From the NCBI RefSeq assembly GCF_000953135.1, contig NZ_LN614827.1, positions 2,137,001 to 2,201,000 on the forward strand: 64,000 nt of DNA. Direction: 5' to 3'. The translations under genes and the position numbers were made by a program. The notes beneath the pieces were generated by a model, which was not told where the DNA came from, made no database searches, and worked only from the letters and a program-made list of their open reading frames with translations. Below, piece after piece: positions 10,210 to 19,536 of the stretch. Every line of letters begins with the position of its first letter. Position 1 is the first letter of the stretch. This stretch comes from Legionella fallonii LLAP-10 (lineage in GTDB: Bacteria; Pseudomonadota; Gammaproteobacteria; Legionellales; Legionellaceae).

Positions 10210-10288
10210 TAACCCTCTCCCCCGGTTTATTGGCGATTTCTAAACAAAACTCCTAGCGTGTGCGAGGAGATTTTTCGTGCCCTCGAAC
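10210..10288. repeat. Dispersed repeat, copy 1 (matches 44367-44445 inverted)
   Basis: These 79 bases align without gaps to the complement of 44367-44445, with 14 mismatches by hand count. Neither copy lies in a gene. The similarity fades after base 10288. Confidence 0.8.
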
Positions 10289-10717
10289 TATTGCTCCACT
10301 TCGTATCCCCTCGCCATCGAGGAAGAAGAGAAATCTACCTCATTAACTCCTTAGCCGGACGGTCATGGTAAATAGTCCATCCTATACTTATTGCTTGGCC
10401 TAACGTCAGCCTCGAATAAGGAAGTTAATGGGGACAAGCATCTCACCAGTTTGTTCGTGCTGAGGAGGAGCTTTTTTGCGCCATCTCGAAGCATATGCAC
10501 AAAACATTTGTCTTGGTGGATACTTCGAGACGGGGTTCCCCCTCCGATGTAGGTGACATTCTTATCCGGACCTCACGTTAATCCAATGGACAGGAACTCA
10601 TCCTACTTCTAAACTGACACAATTGTCCGACCTGTTACATCAATAACGGCAACTTGCATTATTACTTTAATACTGAAGGTCATTAGATTTCTTACGAGCG
10701 CTCTAAGGTAAGATTAT

Positions 10718-11275
10718 TTAACTTAACCAACGATAAAGAGTGTTCCATATAGGCTGGCTGACGCAGTAATTGATTTTGGCATGTTCGTGGTGAGACAAAT
10801 GTTCTCTTTTGAAATAATTTAATACTCTAGATCCATTATAAGATACATGATGAATGAGATGATGAATGCTAATGTACCATAAATAGCCGAAAGTTATTCC
10901 AGCAGCAAGCGCACACCCCAATTTAACACCCAGTACATTGATAAAAAGCAAATGAAACACAAATAAAATAATCGCAGTAACATAGGGAGGTGAAGAAATA
11001 TAAGATTTTGGAAATTTATGGTGAATTAAATGAAGTCTAGTTATCGTTCTTATCTTGCCATGATAAACATAACGATGAAATCCATATTCAATCACAGCCC
11101 CATAGAGGATAACTCCCGCAATAAAACTCAAAATGACGAGGATATCAAAAACACAATAATTAATTATGTAAAATAAATCTCCTAAAACAATTAGCGGTAA
11201 CAGAAAAAAATCCCCATAGTAATTAAATTTGTCCAATTTGCTTACAGCACTCCTATCGCTTCTTAGACTGTTCAT
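10718..11275 (-). CDS. Fatty acid hydroxylase / sterol desaturase superfamily membrane protein
   Basis: The 185-residue protein has four or so membrane segments. Histidine clusters are arranged as in the fatty acid hydroxylase superfamily: HRYVYH, HLIHHKF, HHLIHH and HLSHHEH. These di-iron enzymes use oxygen to hydroxylate or desaturate lipid acyl chains or sterol-like substrates at the cytoplasmic membrane. The ATG at 11275 is chosen because GAAGG lies 8-9 bases upstream; an upstream TTG at 11293 is unsupported. It follows the LysR gene in the same orientation but is separated by about 440 bases, so it probably has its own promoter. The substrate is unknown. Confidence 0.85.
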   Translation of the reverse strand: MNSLRSDRSAVSKLDKFNYYGDFFLLPLIVLGDLFYIINYCVFDILVILSFIAGVILYGAVIEYGFHRYVYHGKIRTITRLHLIHHKFPKSYISSPPYVTAIILFVFHLLFINVLGVKLGCALAAGITFGYLWYISIHHLIHHVSYNGSRVLNYFKREHLSHHEHAKINYCVSQPIWNTLYRWLS

Positions 11276-11712
11276 ATTAACTACCTTCGCCAATATAGGG
11301 TGTTTTCATTTTTTGCCACCTAAGCCAAGAAATCGGGACAGCTTGGTAACGACAGTAGAAATGTAAACAACCCCTCATTTAAATCCCTTTTATAATGAGT
11401 ATACACTCATTAAGACAGCATGTGTGATAATTCCAGTCACCCAATCCATTTTATATAATGATTAACGTAGCATGATGCAATTTCCCTGTGCTTCTAATCT
11501 CTCTCCCTAGCGAAGTTATCCGTATTCGTAACGGACTTTCTCCTATAAAAGGTTATATAATAATCAATTTACTCAATAAAATGATATTCCATGGCTTATG
11601 CATTTAACTAGTATAAACGCTATAGAACCTACCATATGAACCGCAACCAATGTTGGCAAAAGCAGTCCAGAAAGACAATATGTTTGAGGTTCTCTGTCCT
11701 ACGAATCATAAT
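11276..11712. other. 437-base intergenic region with a candidate operator
   Basis: No gene is visible in this AT-rich stretch between the LysR gene and the hydroxylase gene. The only clear structure is AATGAGT-ATAC-ACTCATT at about 11394-11411, a perfect 7-base inverted repeat about 120 bases upstream of the hydroxylase start, which could be a regulator site. Confidence 0.4.
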
Positions 11713-12615
11713 TTATAAGGATTTATTACTTGCGGCCTTTAATAACAATTGTCTCACCACTTTTATCTTGTTGTTGTGCAATGCCCCATCTTTCCATCCT
11801 AGATAAAAATAGTGGTTTGGATGATTTTTAGGATAATGCAGTATGACTAGTTTCTTATTTTTTAATATTTCTTGGCAAAAGTAGGAAGGAAGTACAGTAA
11901 TTCCTAAACCGCCTGCAACAGCAGCCTCTATAGACCATAAGTCTTTAATCATTAAGGCTATGTGCCCACTAAAACTTTTATTAAATACCGTCTGAAAATA
12001 TTCTTTAATAAACAATAAACTTTCGTCATAGGCAACCCATGGGAGCGCGTCTATAGACCGAGTATCCCCTCTTTTTAACTCCTCTTCTGATATCAGATCA
12101 ATAAACTGAGGAGAGCCAACAAGATAATATTCTTGGTGAAATAAACGCTCAATAGTAATTCCTGGATGAACAACATGTGTGCAAAACTGTGCGAGATCCA
12201 ACTCACCTTGCAATAGCTTTTCCAATAATACTTCACGGCCAATCTCAAAACGAATTTGAATCTTATGTTCGTTTAAACTCGAAATATAAGGAGCAAGAGC
12301 CGTAGCAAAAAATTCGGCAATTCCCCCTAAATAAACAATTCCTCCTTGAGAAAGTGACTTAGGTTTAAAGGCATTCCATATATTGTCTAAAATATCGACA
12401 TGCGAACCAATGGAAAATGCCAATTGATGTGCTAAAGCCGTAGGCTCCAAAAATTTGCCTACTCGTCGAAATAATGTTTTTTGCAAATGCATTTCAAGAT
12501 TTTTAATGTGCTGAGAAATCGCGGGTTGAGTCAGTGATAACTCTGCAGCGGCCTTAGTTTGTGATCCTGTTCTATAAACAGCAAGAAAGCTCTGAAACAT
12601 TAAATGATGAGACAT
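11713..12615 (-). CDS. LysR-family transcriptional regulator
   Basis: The 300-residue protein has an N-terminal winged helix-turn-helix (residues 1-62, including the block GSQTKAAAELSLTQPAISQHI) and a C-terminal LysR effector-binding domain. It ends in the usual GGLGITVLPSYFCQEIL segment. LysR regulators typically control the gene transcribed divergently from them, which here encodes a hemerythrin-like protein 112 bases away. The TTGTCA/TTGACA sequence lies within that gap. AAAGATC precedes the ATG, a weak ribosome site. Neither the co-inducer nor the target genes can be deduced from sequence alone. Confidence 0.92.
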   Translation of the reverse strand: MSHHLMFQSFLAVYRTGSQTKAAAELSLTQPAISQHIKNLEMHLQKTLFRRVGKFLEPTALAHQLAFSIGSHVDILDNIWNAFKPKSLSQGGIVYLGGIAEFFATALAPYISSLNEHKIQIRFEIGREVLLEKLLQGELDLAQFCTHVVHPGITIERLFHQEYYLVGSPQFIDLISEEELKRGDTRSIDALPWVAYDESLLFIKEYFQTVFNKSFSGHIALMIKDLWSIEAAVAGGLGITVLPSYFCQEILKNKKLVILHYPKNHPNHYFYLGWKDGALHNNKIKVVRQLLLKAASNKSL

Positions 12616-12660
12616 GATCTTTATATAAAAAAATTTATAGATGTCATAATAATTAATAAT

Positions 12661-12689
12661 TTGTCAAATAGATATCCTTATCCTATAGT
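12661..12689 (+). promoter_or_regulatory. Sigma-70-type promoter of the hemerythrin-like gene
   Basis: TTGTCA (12661-12666), a 17-base spacer and TATAGT (12684-12689) match the consensus at 5 of 6 bases in each box. The -10 box lies 38 bases upstream of the ATG at 12728. Confidence 0.7.
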
Positions 12690-12727
12690 GCAGTAAATTT
12701 AATATCGGTTCGGGATAAGGAAAAATC

Positions 12728-13381
12728 ATGAAAACAGATTTTTATACTCAGATTCATAAAGCCTTGCGTCACTGTTTATTTACCTTTTCCATACAAATTG
12801 GTAGCAGTGATTACACGTTACCCAGTGTTGGTCAGCATAATCATAATGATTTGATGCGTGTTTTAGATTTATTAAAACTTCATGCAGTTCATGAGGAGAA
12901 ATTCCTTCATCCGCTAATCAAAAAAAAATTAAACCAAGTAGATGAGCTCAATCATGAGCATCAAATGCAAGAATCAGAATTAGTCGCGCTAGAGCAAGCC
13001 AGCTTAGAAATTATATGCTCTTCCGATAAACAAGAACGTATTTATAAAGGATTACTTTTTTATCGAAAACTCAACTGCTTTATTGCAAATTATTTGCGTC
13101 ACCTTGAAGATGAAGAGTCTTTGACGCCTATAATTCAACAATCTTTTAGTGATCAAGAACTAATACACGCTCTTGAGACCCTTCTCAAAAGTTTCACTCA
13201 AGAAGAAATCTTAGATAGCATTACCTATATGTTACCTGCTTTAAATGTACAAGAACAACTCAACATGATGCAAAAAATTTTAGCAAAAGCGGAGGAACAA
13301 ACCCGTGACCGAATGCTTAAACAGGCAAAAAACGCACTCTCTCCATTAAAGTGGAGGCAATTAAATACTAATTTAGGATAA
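12728..13381 (+). CDS. Hemerythrin HHE domain-containing protein
   Basis: This is a 217-residue soluble all-helical protein. Histidine and acidic residues are spaced as in HHE cation-binding (hemerythrin-like) domains: IHKALRH near the N-terminus, HNHNDLMRVL, LHAVHEEKFLHP, LNHEHQ and YLRHLEDEES. The first 140 residues form the presumed di-iron four-helix bundle. The rest is a helical tail (AEEQTRDRMLKQAKNAL) that I do not recognise. Such proteins bind oxygen or nitric oxide or take part in iron handling. AAGG sits 7 bases before the ATG. The divergent LysR gene suggests regulation by that protein. The function is inferred from the metal-ligand pattern only. Confidence 0.8.
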   Translation: MKTDFYTQIHKALRHCLFTFSIQIGSSDYTLPSVGQHNHNDLMRVLDLLKLHAVHEEKFLHPLIKKKLNQVDELNHEHQMQESELVALEQASLEIICSSDKQERIYKGLLFYRKLNCFIANYLRHLEDEESLTPIIQQSFSDQELIHALETLLKSFTQEEILDSITYMLPALNVQEQLNMMQKILAKAEEQTRDRMLKQAKNALSPLKWRQLNTNLG

Positions 13382-13582
13382 GATCGCGAGACAATGTAGA
13401 TACGGTCTTCTCCTAAACTCACCCAATGGAACAGGGTAAAGTCAGTTTAAATTAGCGTATATTCAATACTACAACACTCCAGGAATTATATCATCGCCAG
13501 TGCACCAATAACTCATATGCCTATACCTGAATATTGAAAACATAAATTAGAGAGACTTATAAAATTTTCCTTATCTTTAATA

Positions 13583-13609
13583 TTGAAATTTTTTTGCTTA
13601 ACCACATAT
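13583..13609 (+). promoter_or_regulatory. Candidate heat-shock (sigma-32) promoter of hsp20
   Basis: TTGAA (start 13583), 14 bases, then CCACATAT (13602-13609) resembles the RpoH consensus CTTGAA-N13-15-CCCCATNT. It lies about 37 bases upstream of the ATG at 13646, a fitting distance. Confidence 0.6.
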
Positions 13610-13645
13610 ATCCTATAACACCAATCATTTTATAAGGAGTTTATT

Positions 13646-14086
13646 ATGAATAGCTTACGCCGTAATTATTTTCCAATTTATAAAGATTTTGGCTCGTTAA
13701 TTGATAATTTCTTAAGTAGCCAAACTGATGATCTTACCTTTAGTGACTCAGGAAAATGGGCTCCTGCAGTAGATATAAAAGAAGAGAAAAACCAATTTCT
13801 TGTCATTGCCGATTTACCGGGAGTGGAAAAAGAAAATATCCATATTTCCTTGGAAAATAATATATTGACACTGCACGGTTCTCGTTCTGAGGAAAAACGT
13901 ACAACTCAGGAAGGTTATAGCAGAGTTGAGCGTACACTGGGTCAATTCCATAGACAGTTTACCCTACCTCAAACTGCTGATGGTAATAAAGTCAGTGCCA
14001 AATATAAAAATGGCATTTTAGAAATAACCATTCCTAAAAAAGAACAAGCAGTGGAAAAAAGAATAGAAATTAAAATTGAGGAATAA
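13646..14086 (+). CDS. Small heat-shock protein, Hsp20/alpha-crystallin family
   Basis: This 146-residue holdase chaperone keeps unfolding proteins soluble in the cytoplasm. An N-terminal arm (residues 1-38) precedes the alpha-crystallin domain (about 39-132), which contains PAVDIKEEKNQFLVIADLPGV and the signature GILEITIPK. The C-terminal oligomerisation motif IEIKI follows. A strong TAAGGAG lies upstream of the ATG. A sigma-32-like promoter is present, consistent with heat induction. Legionella species have a stress-induced protein of this family called GspA, but I cannot say this is that gene. Confidence 0.95.
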   Translation: MNSLRRNYFPIYKDFGSLIDNFLSSQTDDLTFSDSGKWAPAVDIKEEKNQFLVIADLPGVEKENIHISLENNILTLHGSRSEEKRTTQEGYSRVERTLGQFHRQFTLPQTADGNKVSAKYKNGILEITIPKKEQAVEKRIEIKIEE

Positions 14087-14300
14087 CGCATCGAATAAGA
14101 GTATTCTCGATAAAAAGATAATCCTTTTATATTGAATGCTACGAATAGGCTTCTGCATAAGATATGAATGTTGATAATAAATATCATACTCAAATCAGAG
14201 GCCTTCTCGTAACAATTGTATCGAAGAGCAAATCAAACAAGAAGCGTAGCAACTCCAATTCGATTGATGTAGCTAATTCATAAAATCAACTACCTTTTCA

Positions 14301-14498
14301 TTATTTTAAAATCCTAATTGTCGGTAAAATTGTTTTCACAATACCAAAAAATTGTAGGATATAAATAATTAAAACAATCAAAACTAACACATTGAGCAGG
14401 CTTTTAATTGCTCCTGGCATAGGAATAAAAGCATTAATCAACCACAGAACTACGCCAAAAACGATAATAAGCGCGATTAAATTGAATAGATCGTTCAT
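14301..14498 (-). CDS. Small two-helix membrane protein
   Basis: The 65-residue protein has two hydrophobic helices (about residues 5-25 and 34-55) separated by PMPGAIKSL and a short basic tail. It resembles the small Thivi_2564-type membrane proteins found widely in proteobacteria, whose function is unknown. AAGGAAG 4-10 bases upstream of the ATG at 14498 supports translation. It converges with hsp20 and lies upstream of nothing else in the same operon; mscL starts separately. Confidence 0.75.
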   Translation of the reverse strand: MNDLFNLIALIIVFGVVLWLINAFIPMPGAIKSLLNVLVLIVLIIYILQFFGIVKTILPTIRILK

Positions 14499-14682
14499 AA
14501 AACTTCCTTATTAAGTGACTGCTAAATTGAGTATAGCAAATATCCGCATCATTTGATTAAAAAAACCAAAAATGTAAATAGATTAAGATCTTCGATGAAA
14601 GTACAGCTGGTGGATGCTCTGATTCGTACAAATAACAGACCTCTTACATACCCTACAAAAGGCCTAATACAGGATATTACAA

Positions 14683-15072
14683 TTAGTTATTAAGTGGCTT
14701 CACTTTATCTTTTAATAAATCACGAATTTCCGTTAACAATATTTCTTCGCGAGATAACTTTGGAGGGTGTTCTTCTTCGTTTTTCTTTAAAAGATTCACC
14801 AATTTTATAGCTAAAAAAATGGCAAGGGCAATGATTGTAAAATCAATAACACTTTGCAGAAAACTACCCCATTTAACGACTGCGTCCCCTACAGTAAGTG
14901 ATTTATTAGCGATATTAACTCCACCGAGCAGTAAGCCTACTAAAGGCATCACTATCCCATCAACTAACGAAGCAACAATTTTGCCAAATGCAGCCCCTAC
15001 GACGACAGCAACAGCTAAATCGACTACATTACCTCTCATTGCGAATTGTTTAAATTCTTTTAAGAAACTCAT
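14683..15072 (-). CDS. mscL: Large-conductance mechanosensitive channel MscL
   Basis: The 129-residue protein is full length for MscL, the homopentameric inner-membrane channel that opens under membrane tension during hypo-osmotic shock. The N-terminal amphipathic helix ([14 protein letters not shown]) is followed by TM1 ([22 protein letters not shown]) with the gate-forming small residues. A short periplasmic loop, TM2 ([16 protein letters not shown]) and a charged cytoplasmic helix complete it. AAGGAG lies 7 bases before the ATG. The periplasmic loop is short, as in other compact MscL proteins. Likely monocistronic. Confidence 0.97.
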   Translation of the reverse strand: MSFLKEFKQFAMRGNVVDLAVAVVVGAAFGKIVASLVDGIVMPLVGLLLGGVNIANKSLTVGDAVVKWGSFLQSVIDFTIIALAIFLAIKLVNLLKKNEEEHPPKLSREEILLTEIRDLLKDKVKPLNN

Positions 15073-15191
15073 CTCGTGCTCCTTGTATCAGCGCTACTTT
15101 AAATTACTTTATCTCAAATCAAGATTTTTCTTAAGAGGTTTTACTCTTTTGCCACGCATCATGGAATCCGGTAGTGGGATCGGAGCTCAAT

Positions 15192-15213
15192 GTCGGGCAA
15201 TTTGTTGCCCGAC
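15192..15213. repeat. Hairpin in a dispersed repeat (partner at 61944-61968)
   Basis: GTCGGGCAA, TTTG loop, TTGCCCGAC form a perfect 9-base-pair stem. The overlapping 25 bases 15184-15208 match the complement of 61944-61968 with one mismatch, so this is a dispersed element and not a private terminator. Confidence 0.75.
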
Positions 15214-15292
15214 GAGGCTAAGCTCCTGAATAACCTTATCCTTCTCCCTCGCCTCCCTTAATCCCACAACGTACTGCCATCTTCGATCCCCG

Positions 15293-15327
15293 CGGCATTA
15301 AATAATCCCTTAACTTAATGGCAGTGA
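15293..15327. repeat. 35-base exact inverted copy of the MITE-like end at 10069-10103
   Basis: The two 35-base segments are perfect complements. They include CCATTAAGTTAAGGGATTAT on the other strand. Beyond this stretch the inner sequences differ, so this may be a second, different member sharing a terminus. Confidence 0.85.
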
Positions 15328-15349
15328 CCCGACAAAGCACTGCAAATAA

Positions 15350-17932
15350 CTACGCCCCCTTTATCATTTCCTTTATTTGCTTTATTTTTTCTGGCAAATT
15401 ATCTGGAACTACTCCTCCTCCTTGAGCCATATCATCTCTGCCCCCTCCTTTTCCACATAGATGACGAACTAAGGTAGCGGCGGTAGGCGCTTTTCCTAAA
15501 ATATTTTTACTGACTCCGGCGATAACATTCATTTTATTATCATCTACCGTGAATAAAACAATCACAGCGGAATCCAAGGAAGATTTAAGTTTATCTAAGG
15601 TCGTTCTCAATGTTTGACTATCCATACCATCGAGTTGTTTTATCAACAAATTAACTCCATGGACCGATTCTACTTCAGCTAAAAGATCCGCACCAGATTT
15701 TTGGGCTTTTTCACTTAACAACTTAGTAATTTCTTTCTCTTGGTTTTTATTATCTACAAGCAACTGTGTTACCTTATCTCGTAAACTGCCGACTGTAGTT
15801 TTCAGATTTTGAGCCAGTTCACCTAAAAGATCTTGCTGCTCGTTAACCCAAGCCAAAGCATAACTACCAGTAACCATATCTATACGTCGTACACCACTAG
15901 CAATACCATATTCAGCGACGATTTTAAATAAGCCTATATCTCCTGTTCTACGAGCGTGTGTCCCACCACAAAGTTCTTTTGAAAAATCCCCCATGGATAA
16001 CACACGAACAGAATCAGCATATTTCTCCCCAAATAGGGCAACAGCTCCGCTCTTCTTGGCTGTATCTATATCCATAATCTGCGTGACAACTTCATTATTC
16101 TGCCGAATTTGTTCATTCACTAATAATTCAATTTGTCTAACTTGTATAGGAGTTAATGCTTCAAAATGAGAAAAATCAAAACGAGCTCGTTCTGCTTCGA
16201 CCAAAGAACCTTTTTGTTGCACTTGCGGGCCTACTATGGTTTTCAAGGCCGCATGCAATAAGTGAGTCGCAGTATGATTCAAACGAATAGCCTCACGTCT
16301 CACATTATCTATTTGCGCTTTAACCCCTTGATTTAAAATCAATGTCCCTTCAAGAACCTCACCATAGTGCACTATAGCAAGGCCTACTTTTTGAGTATCA
16401 TCAACACGGAAACTAAATTCCTTTCCAGCAAGAATACCTTTATCACCAGCCTGTCCACCACTTTCGGCATAAAAAGGCGTATGATCAAGAATAACAGCCC
16501 CCTTAACACCTTTACTTAAGGTTTTGACCTCAACCCCGTCTTCTAACAATCCGATTATCTTGCCATCAGCAATTTCCTTTTCATAACCATGAAACTCTGA
16601 CTTATGATCTAACTGGGACGTCGCATGATAATCTGTAGTAAATTGGCTTGCTGCTTGCGATTGCTCTCTTTGCTGTTGCATTAATTGACTAAAACCTTCC
16701 ATATCAACATGCAAACCTTGTTCACGCGCTATATCGGCAGTCAAATCAGCAGGGAAACCATAAGTATCATATAACTTAAACGCGATAGAACCAGGTATCT
16801 CATCCCCACCCATGGTATGCATTTGTTCTTGTAACAAACGTAATCCTTGCTCCAAAGTACGAGCAAATTGATTTTCTTCCTGTGCCAATATTTTTTCTAT
16901 ATGTTCCTTTGCAGTACCCAACTCAGGGTATGCATCACCCATAACATCAATCAAGGGCTGAACTAATCGTGAAAAGAATGAATTAGATAAACCTAATTTA
17001 TTGCCATGTCTTACTGCTCTGCGAATAATTCTTCTGAGTACATAACCACGCCCTTCATTTCCTGGTATTACCCCATCGGCAATCAAGAAAGAGCAAGAGC
17101 GAATATGATCCGCGATTACTTTTAAAGAGGTGTGGTTTAAATCAATATTATTTCCGAGTTTAGCGATAGATTTAATCAAATATTGGAACAAATCGATCTC
17201 ATAATTGCTATGAACCCCCTGCACCACAGCGGCAAGTCGCTCTAGCCCCATACCAGTATCAACAGAAGGTTTAGGTAATGGGTGCAAGTGTCCATCTTTG
17301 TCTCTGTTATATTGCATGAACACTAGGTTCCAAATTTCGATGTATCGATCACCATCTTCTTCAGGACTTCCTGGGGGTCCACCCGCGATTTTAGAACCGT
17401 GATCGTAAAAAATTTCTGTGCAAGGACCACAAGGACCTGTATCGCCCATAGACCAGAAATTATCCTTTTCCCCACAACGAGAAAATCGCTCGGGAGAAAC
17501 ACCTATTTCTTTAAGCCAGATGTCTTCCGCCTCTTGATCTTCCCTATAAACAGTAACCCATAGACGATCTTCTGGTAAACGTAGTACGGTAGTTAAAAAA
17601 TCCCAGGCAAATTGGATTGCTTCTCGTTTAAAATAGTCGCCAAAACTAAAATTACCTAACATTTCAAAAAATGTATGGTGTCTTGCTGTATAACCTACAT
17701 TTTCTAAATCATTATGCTTTCCACCCGCGCGAACACAACGCTGAGCAGTCACTGCGCGGTGATAAGGGCGTGTTTCAAGACCTAAAAATAAATCTTTAAA
17801 CTGCACCATTCCTGCATTAGTAAATAATAGAGTTGGATCATTAGCAGGAATCAATGAACTGGATTCTACTAGTTGATGACCACGTTGTGTAAAATAATCA
17901 AAGAATGCCCGTCTAATTTCAGAACTTTTCAT
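15350..17932 (-). CDS. alaS: Alanyl-tRNA synthetase
   Basis: This 860-residue cytoplasmic enzyme charges tRNA-Ala and edits mischarged Ser or Gly. The class II catalytic domain (about 1-440) includes [18 protein letters not shown] and [10 protein letters not shown]. The editing domain carries [11 protein letters not shown] (HxxxH zinc motif) and the second zinc signature [10 protein letters not shown]. The C-terminal C-Ala domain ends in [11 protein letters not shown]. Length is normal (about 875 in E. coli). The gene follows recX after 61 bases on the same strand, the common recA-recX-alaS order, so cotranscription is likely. The ATG at 17932 begins [14 protein letters not shown], as in the family. 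Confidence 0.98.
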   Translation of the reverse strand: MKSSEIRRAFFDYFTQRGHQLVESSSLIPANDPTLLFTNAGMVQFKDLFLGLETRPYHRAVTAQRCVRAGGKHNDLENVGYTARHHTFFEMLGNFSFGDYFKREAIQFAWDFLTTVLRLPEDRLWVTVYREDQEAEDIWLKEIGVSPERFSRCGEKDNFWSMGDTGPCGPCTEIFYDHGSKIAGGPPGSPEEDGDRYIEIWNLVFMQYNRDKDGHLHPLPKPSVDTGMGLERLAAVVQGVHSNYEIDLFQYLIKSIAKLGNNIDLNHTSLKVIADHIRSCSFLIADGVIPGNEGRGYVLRRIIRRAVRHGNKLGLSNSFFSRLVQPLIDVMGDAYPELGTAKEHIEKILAQEENQFARTLEQGLRLLQEQMHTMGGDEIPGSIAFKLYDTYGFPADLTADIAREQGLHVDMEGFSQLMQQQREQSQAASQFTTDYHATSQLDHKSEFHGYEKEIADGKIIGLLEDGVEVKTLSKGVKGAVILDHTPFYAESGGQAGDKGILAGKEFSFRVDDTQKVGLAIVHYGEVLEGTLILNQGVKAQIDNVRREAIRLNHTATHLLHAALKTIVGPQVQQKGSLVEAERARFDFSHFEALTPIQVRQIELLVNEQIRQNNEVVTQIMDIDTAKKSGAVALFGEKYADSVRVLSMGDFSKELCGGTHARRTGDIGLFKIVAEYGIASGVRRIDMVTGSYALAWVNEQQDLLGELAQNLKTTVGSLRDKVTQLLVDNKNQEKEITKLLSEKAQKSGADLLAEVESVHGVNLLIKQLDGMDSQTLRTTLDKLKSSLDSAVIVLFTVDDNKMNVIAGVSKNILGKAPTAATLVRHLCGKGGGRDDMAQGGGVVPDNLPEKIKQIKEMIKGA

Positions 17933-17993
17933 GTTTACTACTTACCAGTTAAGTTAATTAAATCTATAGAGTACTTAAACCTACTCTAAAAAA

Positions 17994-18431
17994 TCATTTC
18001 AATGTTTTGACCACTTGCGCGATGATATCCATTGTAAATCCTCGATAAAGCAAAAAAGTTTGCAGCTTTTGCATCTCGTCAAAAGATAAATCTTTTTTTC
18101 CTCTACTCTTTTTTTCCCATACCTTCACTGCATGAGCCAGCCAATTATCCTTTTCTTGCTCTAATTTTTCGAGAATGAGCTCCTTATCAAGACCTTTTAT
18201 TTTCAATTCCTGACTAATTTTTAAAGGTCCATAGCCTTGGCGAAGACGCGAATTGGTATAATTCTCAACAAAACGGCTATCACTCTGTAAACCAAGACGT
18301 TGACACGCTTCTAATGCATTCTTGGCTTCTTTCTGACTAAATCCTTTTTGTTCTAACTTATCACATAACTCCAAAGCGCCGTGCTCACGCCTGGTTAACA
18401 GGCGTAAGGCACTTTCAAATGCTTCAGTCAT
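17994..18431 (-). CDS. recX: Regulatory protein RecX
   Basis: The 145-residue helical protein has three-helix RecX repeats ([23 protein letters not shown] is the typical opening). RecX binds RecA filaments and inhibits recombinase and coprotease activity. Its ATG overlaps the recA stop by one base (TAATG, 18429-18433), so the two are translationally coupled, as expected for a modulator that must follow RecA level. alaS follows downstream. Length and position both agree with the family. Confidence 0.96.
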   Translation of the reverse strand: MTEAFESALRLLTRREHGALELCDKLEQKGFSQKEAKNALEACQRLGLQSDSRFVENYTNSRLRQGYGPLKISQELKIKGLDKELILEKLEQEKDNWLAHAVKVWEKKSRGKKDLSFDEMQKLQTFLLYRGFTMDIIAQVVKTLK

Positions 18432-19471
18432 TACATAGTCTCTAAGTCTTCTTCATCTGTAGTAGCTAGCATAGGTAATTTATTTTCTAGCAATTCACTC
18501 CTAATCTGCCGCTCAAGTGTTTCTGCCACTTGTGGGTTTTCTTTGAGATAAAGGCGGACATTATCTTTACCTTGACCAATTTTTTCTTGCTTGTAACTAT
18601 ACCAAGCTCCTGATTTTTCAATCAGATTCAATTGAACACCTAAATTGATGATCTCACTTTCGCGGGAAATACCTTCATTATATAAAATATCAAATTCAGT
18701 CATCTTGAAAGGAGGAGCCACTTTATTTTTAACTACTTTCACACGTGTCTCACTACCTAATATTTCTTCACCCTTCTTAATTGATCCTATGCGGCGAATA
18801 TCCAAACGAACCGATGCATAAAACTTAAGTGCATTACCGCCTGTTGTTGTTTCTGGGCTACCAAACATAACACCAATTTTCATCCTAATTTGGTTAATAA
18901 AAATAACCAAAGTATTAGAACGTTTAATATTTGCTGTTAATTTACGTAAAGCCTGTGACATCAATCGGGCTTGTAAACCAACATGAGAGTCACCCATTTC
19001 CCCTTCAATTTCAGCCTTAGGTGTTAAAGCAGCGACCGAGTCAATGATGATTACATCAACGGCAGAAGAACGCACCAGCATATCAGTGATTTCCAGAGCT
19101 TGCTCCCCTGTATCAGGCTGAGAAACCAACAACTCATCAACATTCACCCCTAGCTTTTGCGCATAGCTTGGATCTAAAGCATGTTCCGCATCAATAAATG
19201 CTGCTGTCCCACCCATTTTTTGGCATTCAGCAATGACTTGAAGTGTTAATGTAGTTTTACCAGAGGATTCAGGACCATATATTTCAACGACACGCCCTTT
19301 AGGTAAACCGCCAATGCCTAGTGCGATATCAAGACCTAATGACCCCGTAGAAATAGCTTCTATATCACGAGATACTGTACTATCACCCATACGCATTACC
19401 GAACCTTTGCCAAATTGGCGTTCGATTTGCGAAAGAGCCGCTGCTAGTGCTTTTTGTTTATTCTCTTCCAT
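18431..19471 (-). CDS. recA: Recombinase RecA
   Basis: The 346-residue protein starts at the ATG at 19471 ([13 protein letters not shown]) with GGGTG upstream; a longer frame to 19531 would add an unsupported hydrophobic leader. It carries Walker [10 protein letters not shown], the Walker B region [12 protein letters not shown], loop L2 ([22 protein letters not shown]) and an acidic C-terminal tail ([10 protein letters not shown]). RecA forms ATP-dependent filaments on single-stranded DNA for homologous repair and natural transformation. No CTGT-N8-ACAG LexA-type box is visible in the 65 bases between pncC and recA, in keeping with the reported absence of LexA in Legionella. pncC lies immediately upstream. 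Confidence 0.98.
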   Translation of the reverse strand: MEENKQKALAAALSQIERQFGKGSVMRMGDSTVSRDIEAISTGSLGLDIALGIGGLPKGRVVEIYGPESSGKTTLTLQVIAECQKMGGTAAFIDAEHALDPSYAQKLGVNVDELLVSQPDTGEQALEITDMLVRSSAVDVIIIDSVAALTPKAEIEGEMGDSHVGLQARLMSQALRKLTANIKRSNTLVIFINQIRMKIGVMFGSPETTTGGNALKFYASVRLDIRRIGSIKKGEEILGSETRVKVVKNKVAPPFKMTEFDILYNEGISRESEIINLGVQLNLIEKSGAWYSYKQEKIGQGKDNVRLYLKENPQVAETLERQIRSELLENKLPMLATTDEEDLETM

Positions 19472-19536
19472 AATTTCACCCAAATAATAATATAAGGCGA
19501 AAATTATCACACAGATAAGGGTAAGCAGCAAAGTGA

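Larger units (their letters stand above)
9981..10717. other. 737-base gene-free region built of nested repeats
   Basis: I found no credible gene here. The region holds the terminator of the YccA-like gene, a MITE-like insertion (10065-10209), and a segment repeated inverted at 44367-44445. A 23-base stretch at 10401-10423 matches 62061-62083 at 20 positions. The remainder to 10717 looks like degenerate repeat DNA. Confidence 0.7.

Noticed and set aside
9981..10717. Hidden RNA gene or tRNA in the long gap
   Set aside because: Several hairpins exist but none gives a tRNA cloverleaf or a known RNA architecture; the repeats explain most of the sequence.
15192..15213. Intrinsic terminator of alaS
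   Set aside because: There is no T-run after the stem on the minus strand, and most of the stem recurs at 61.9 kb in a different context.
19472..19531. N-terminal extension of recA
   Set aside because: The added residues are hydrophobic and unlike any RecA; the ATG at 19471 has GGGTG upstream and gives the normal N-terminus.
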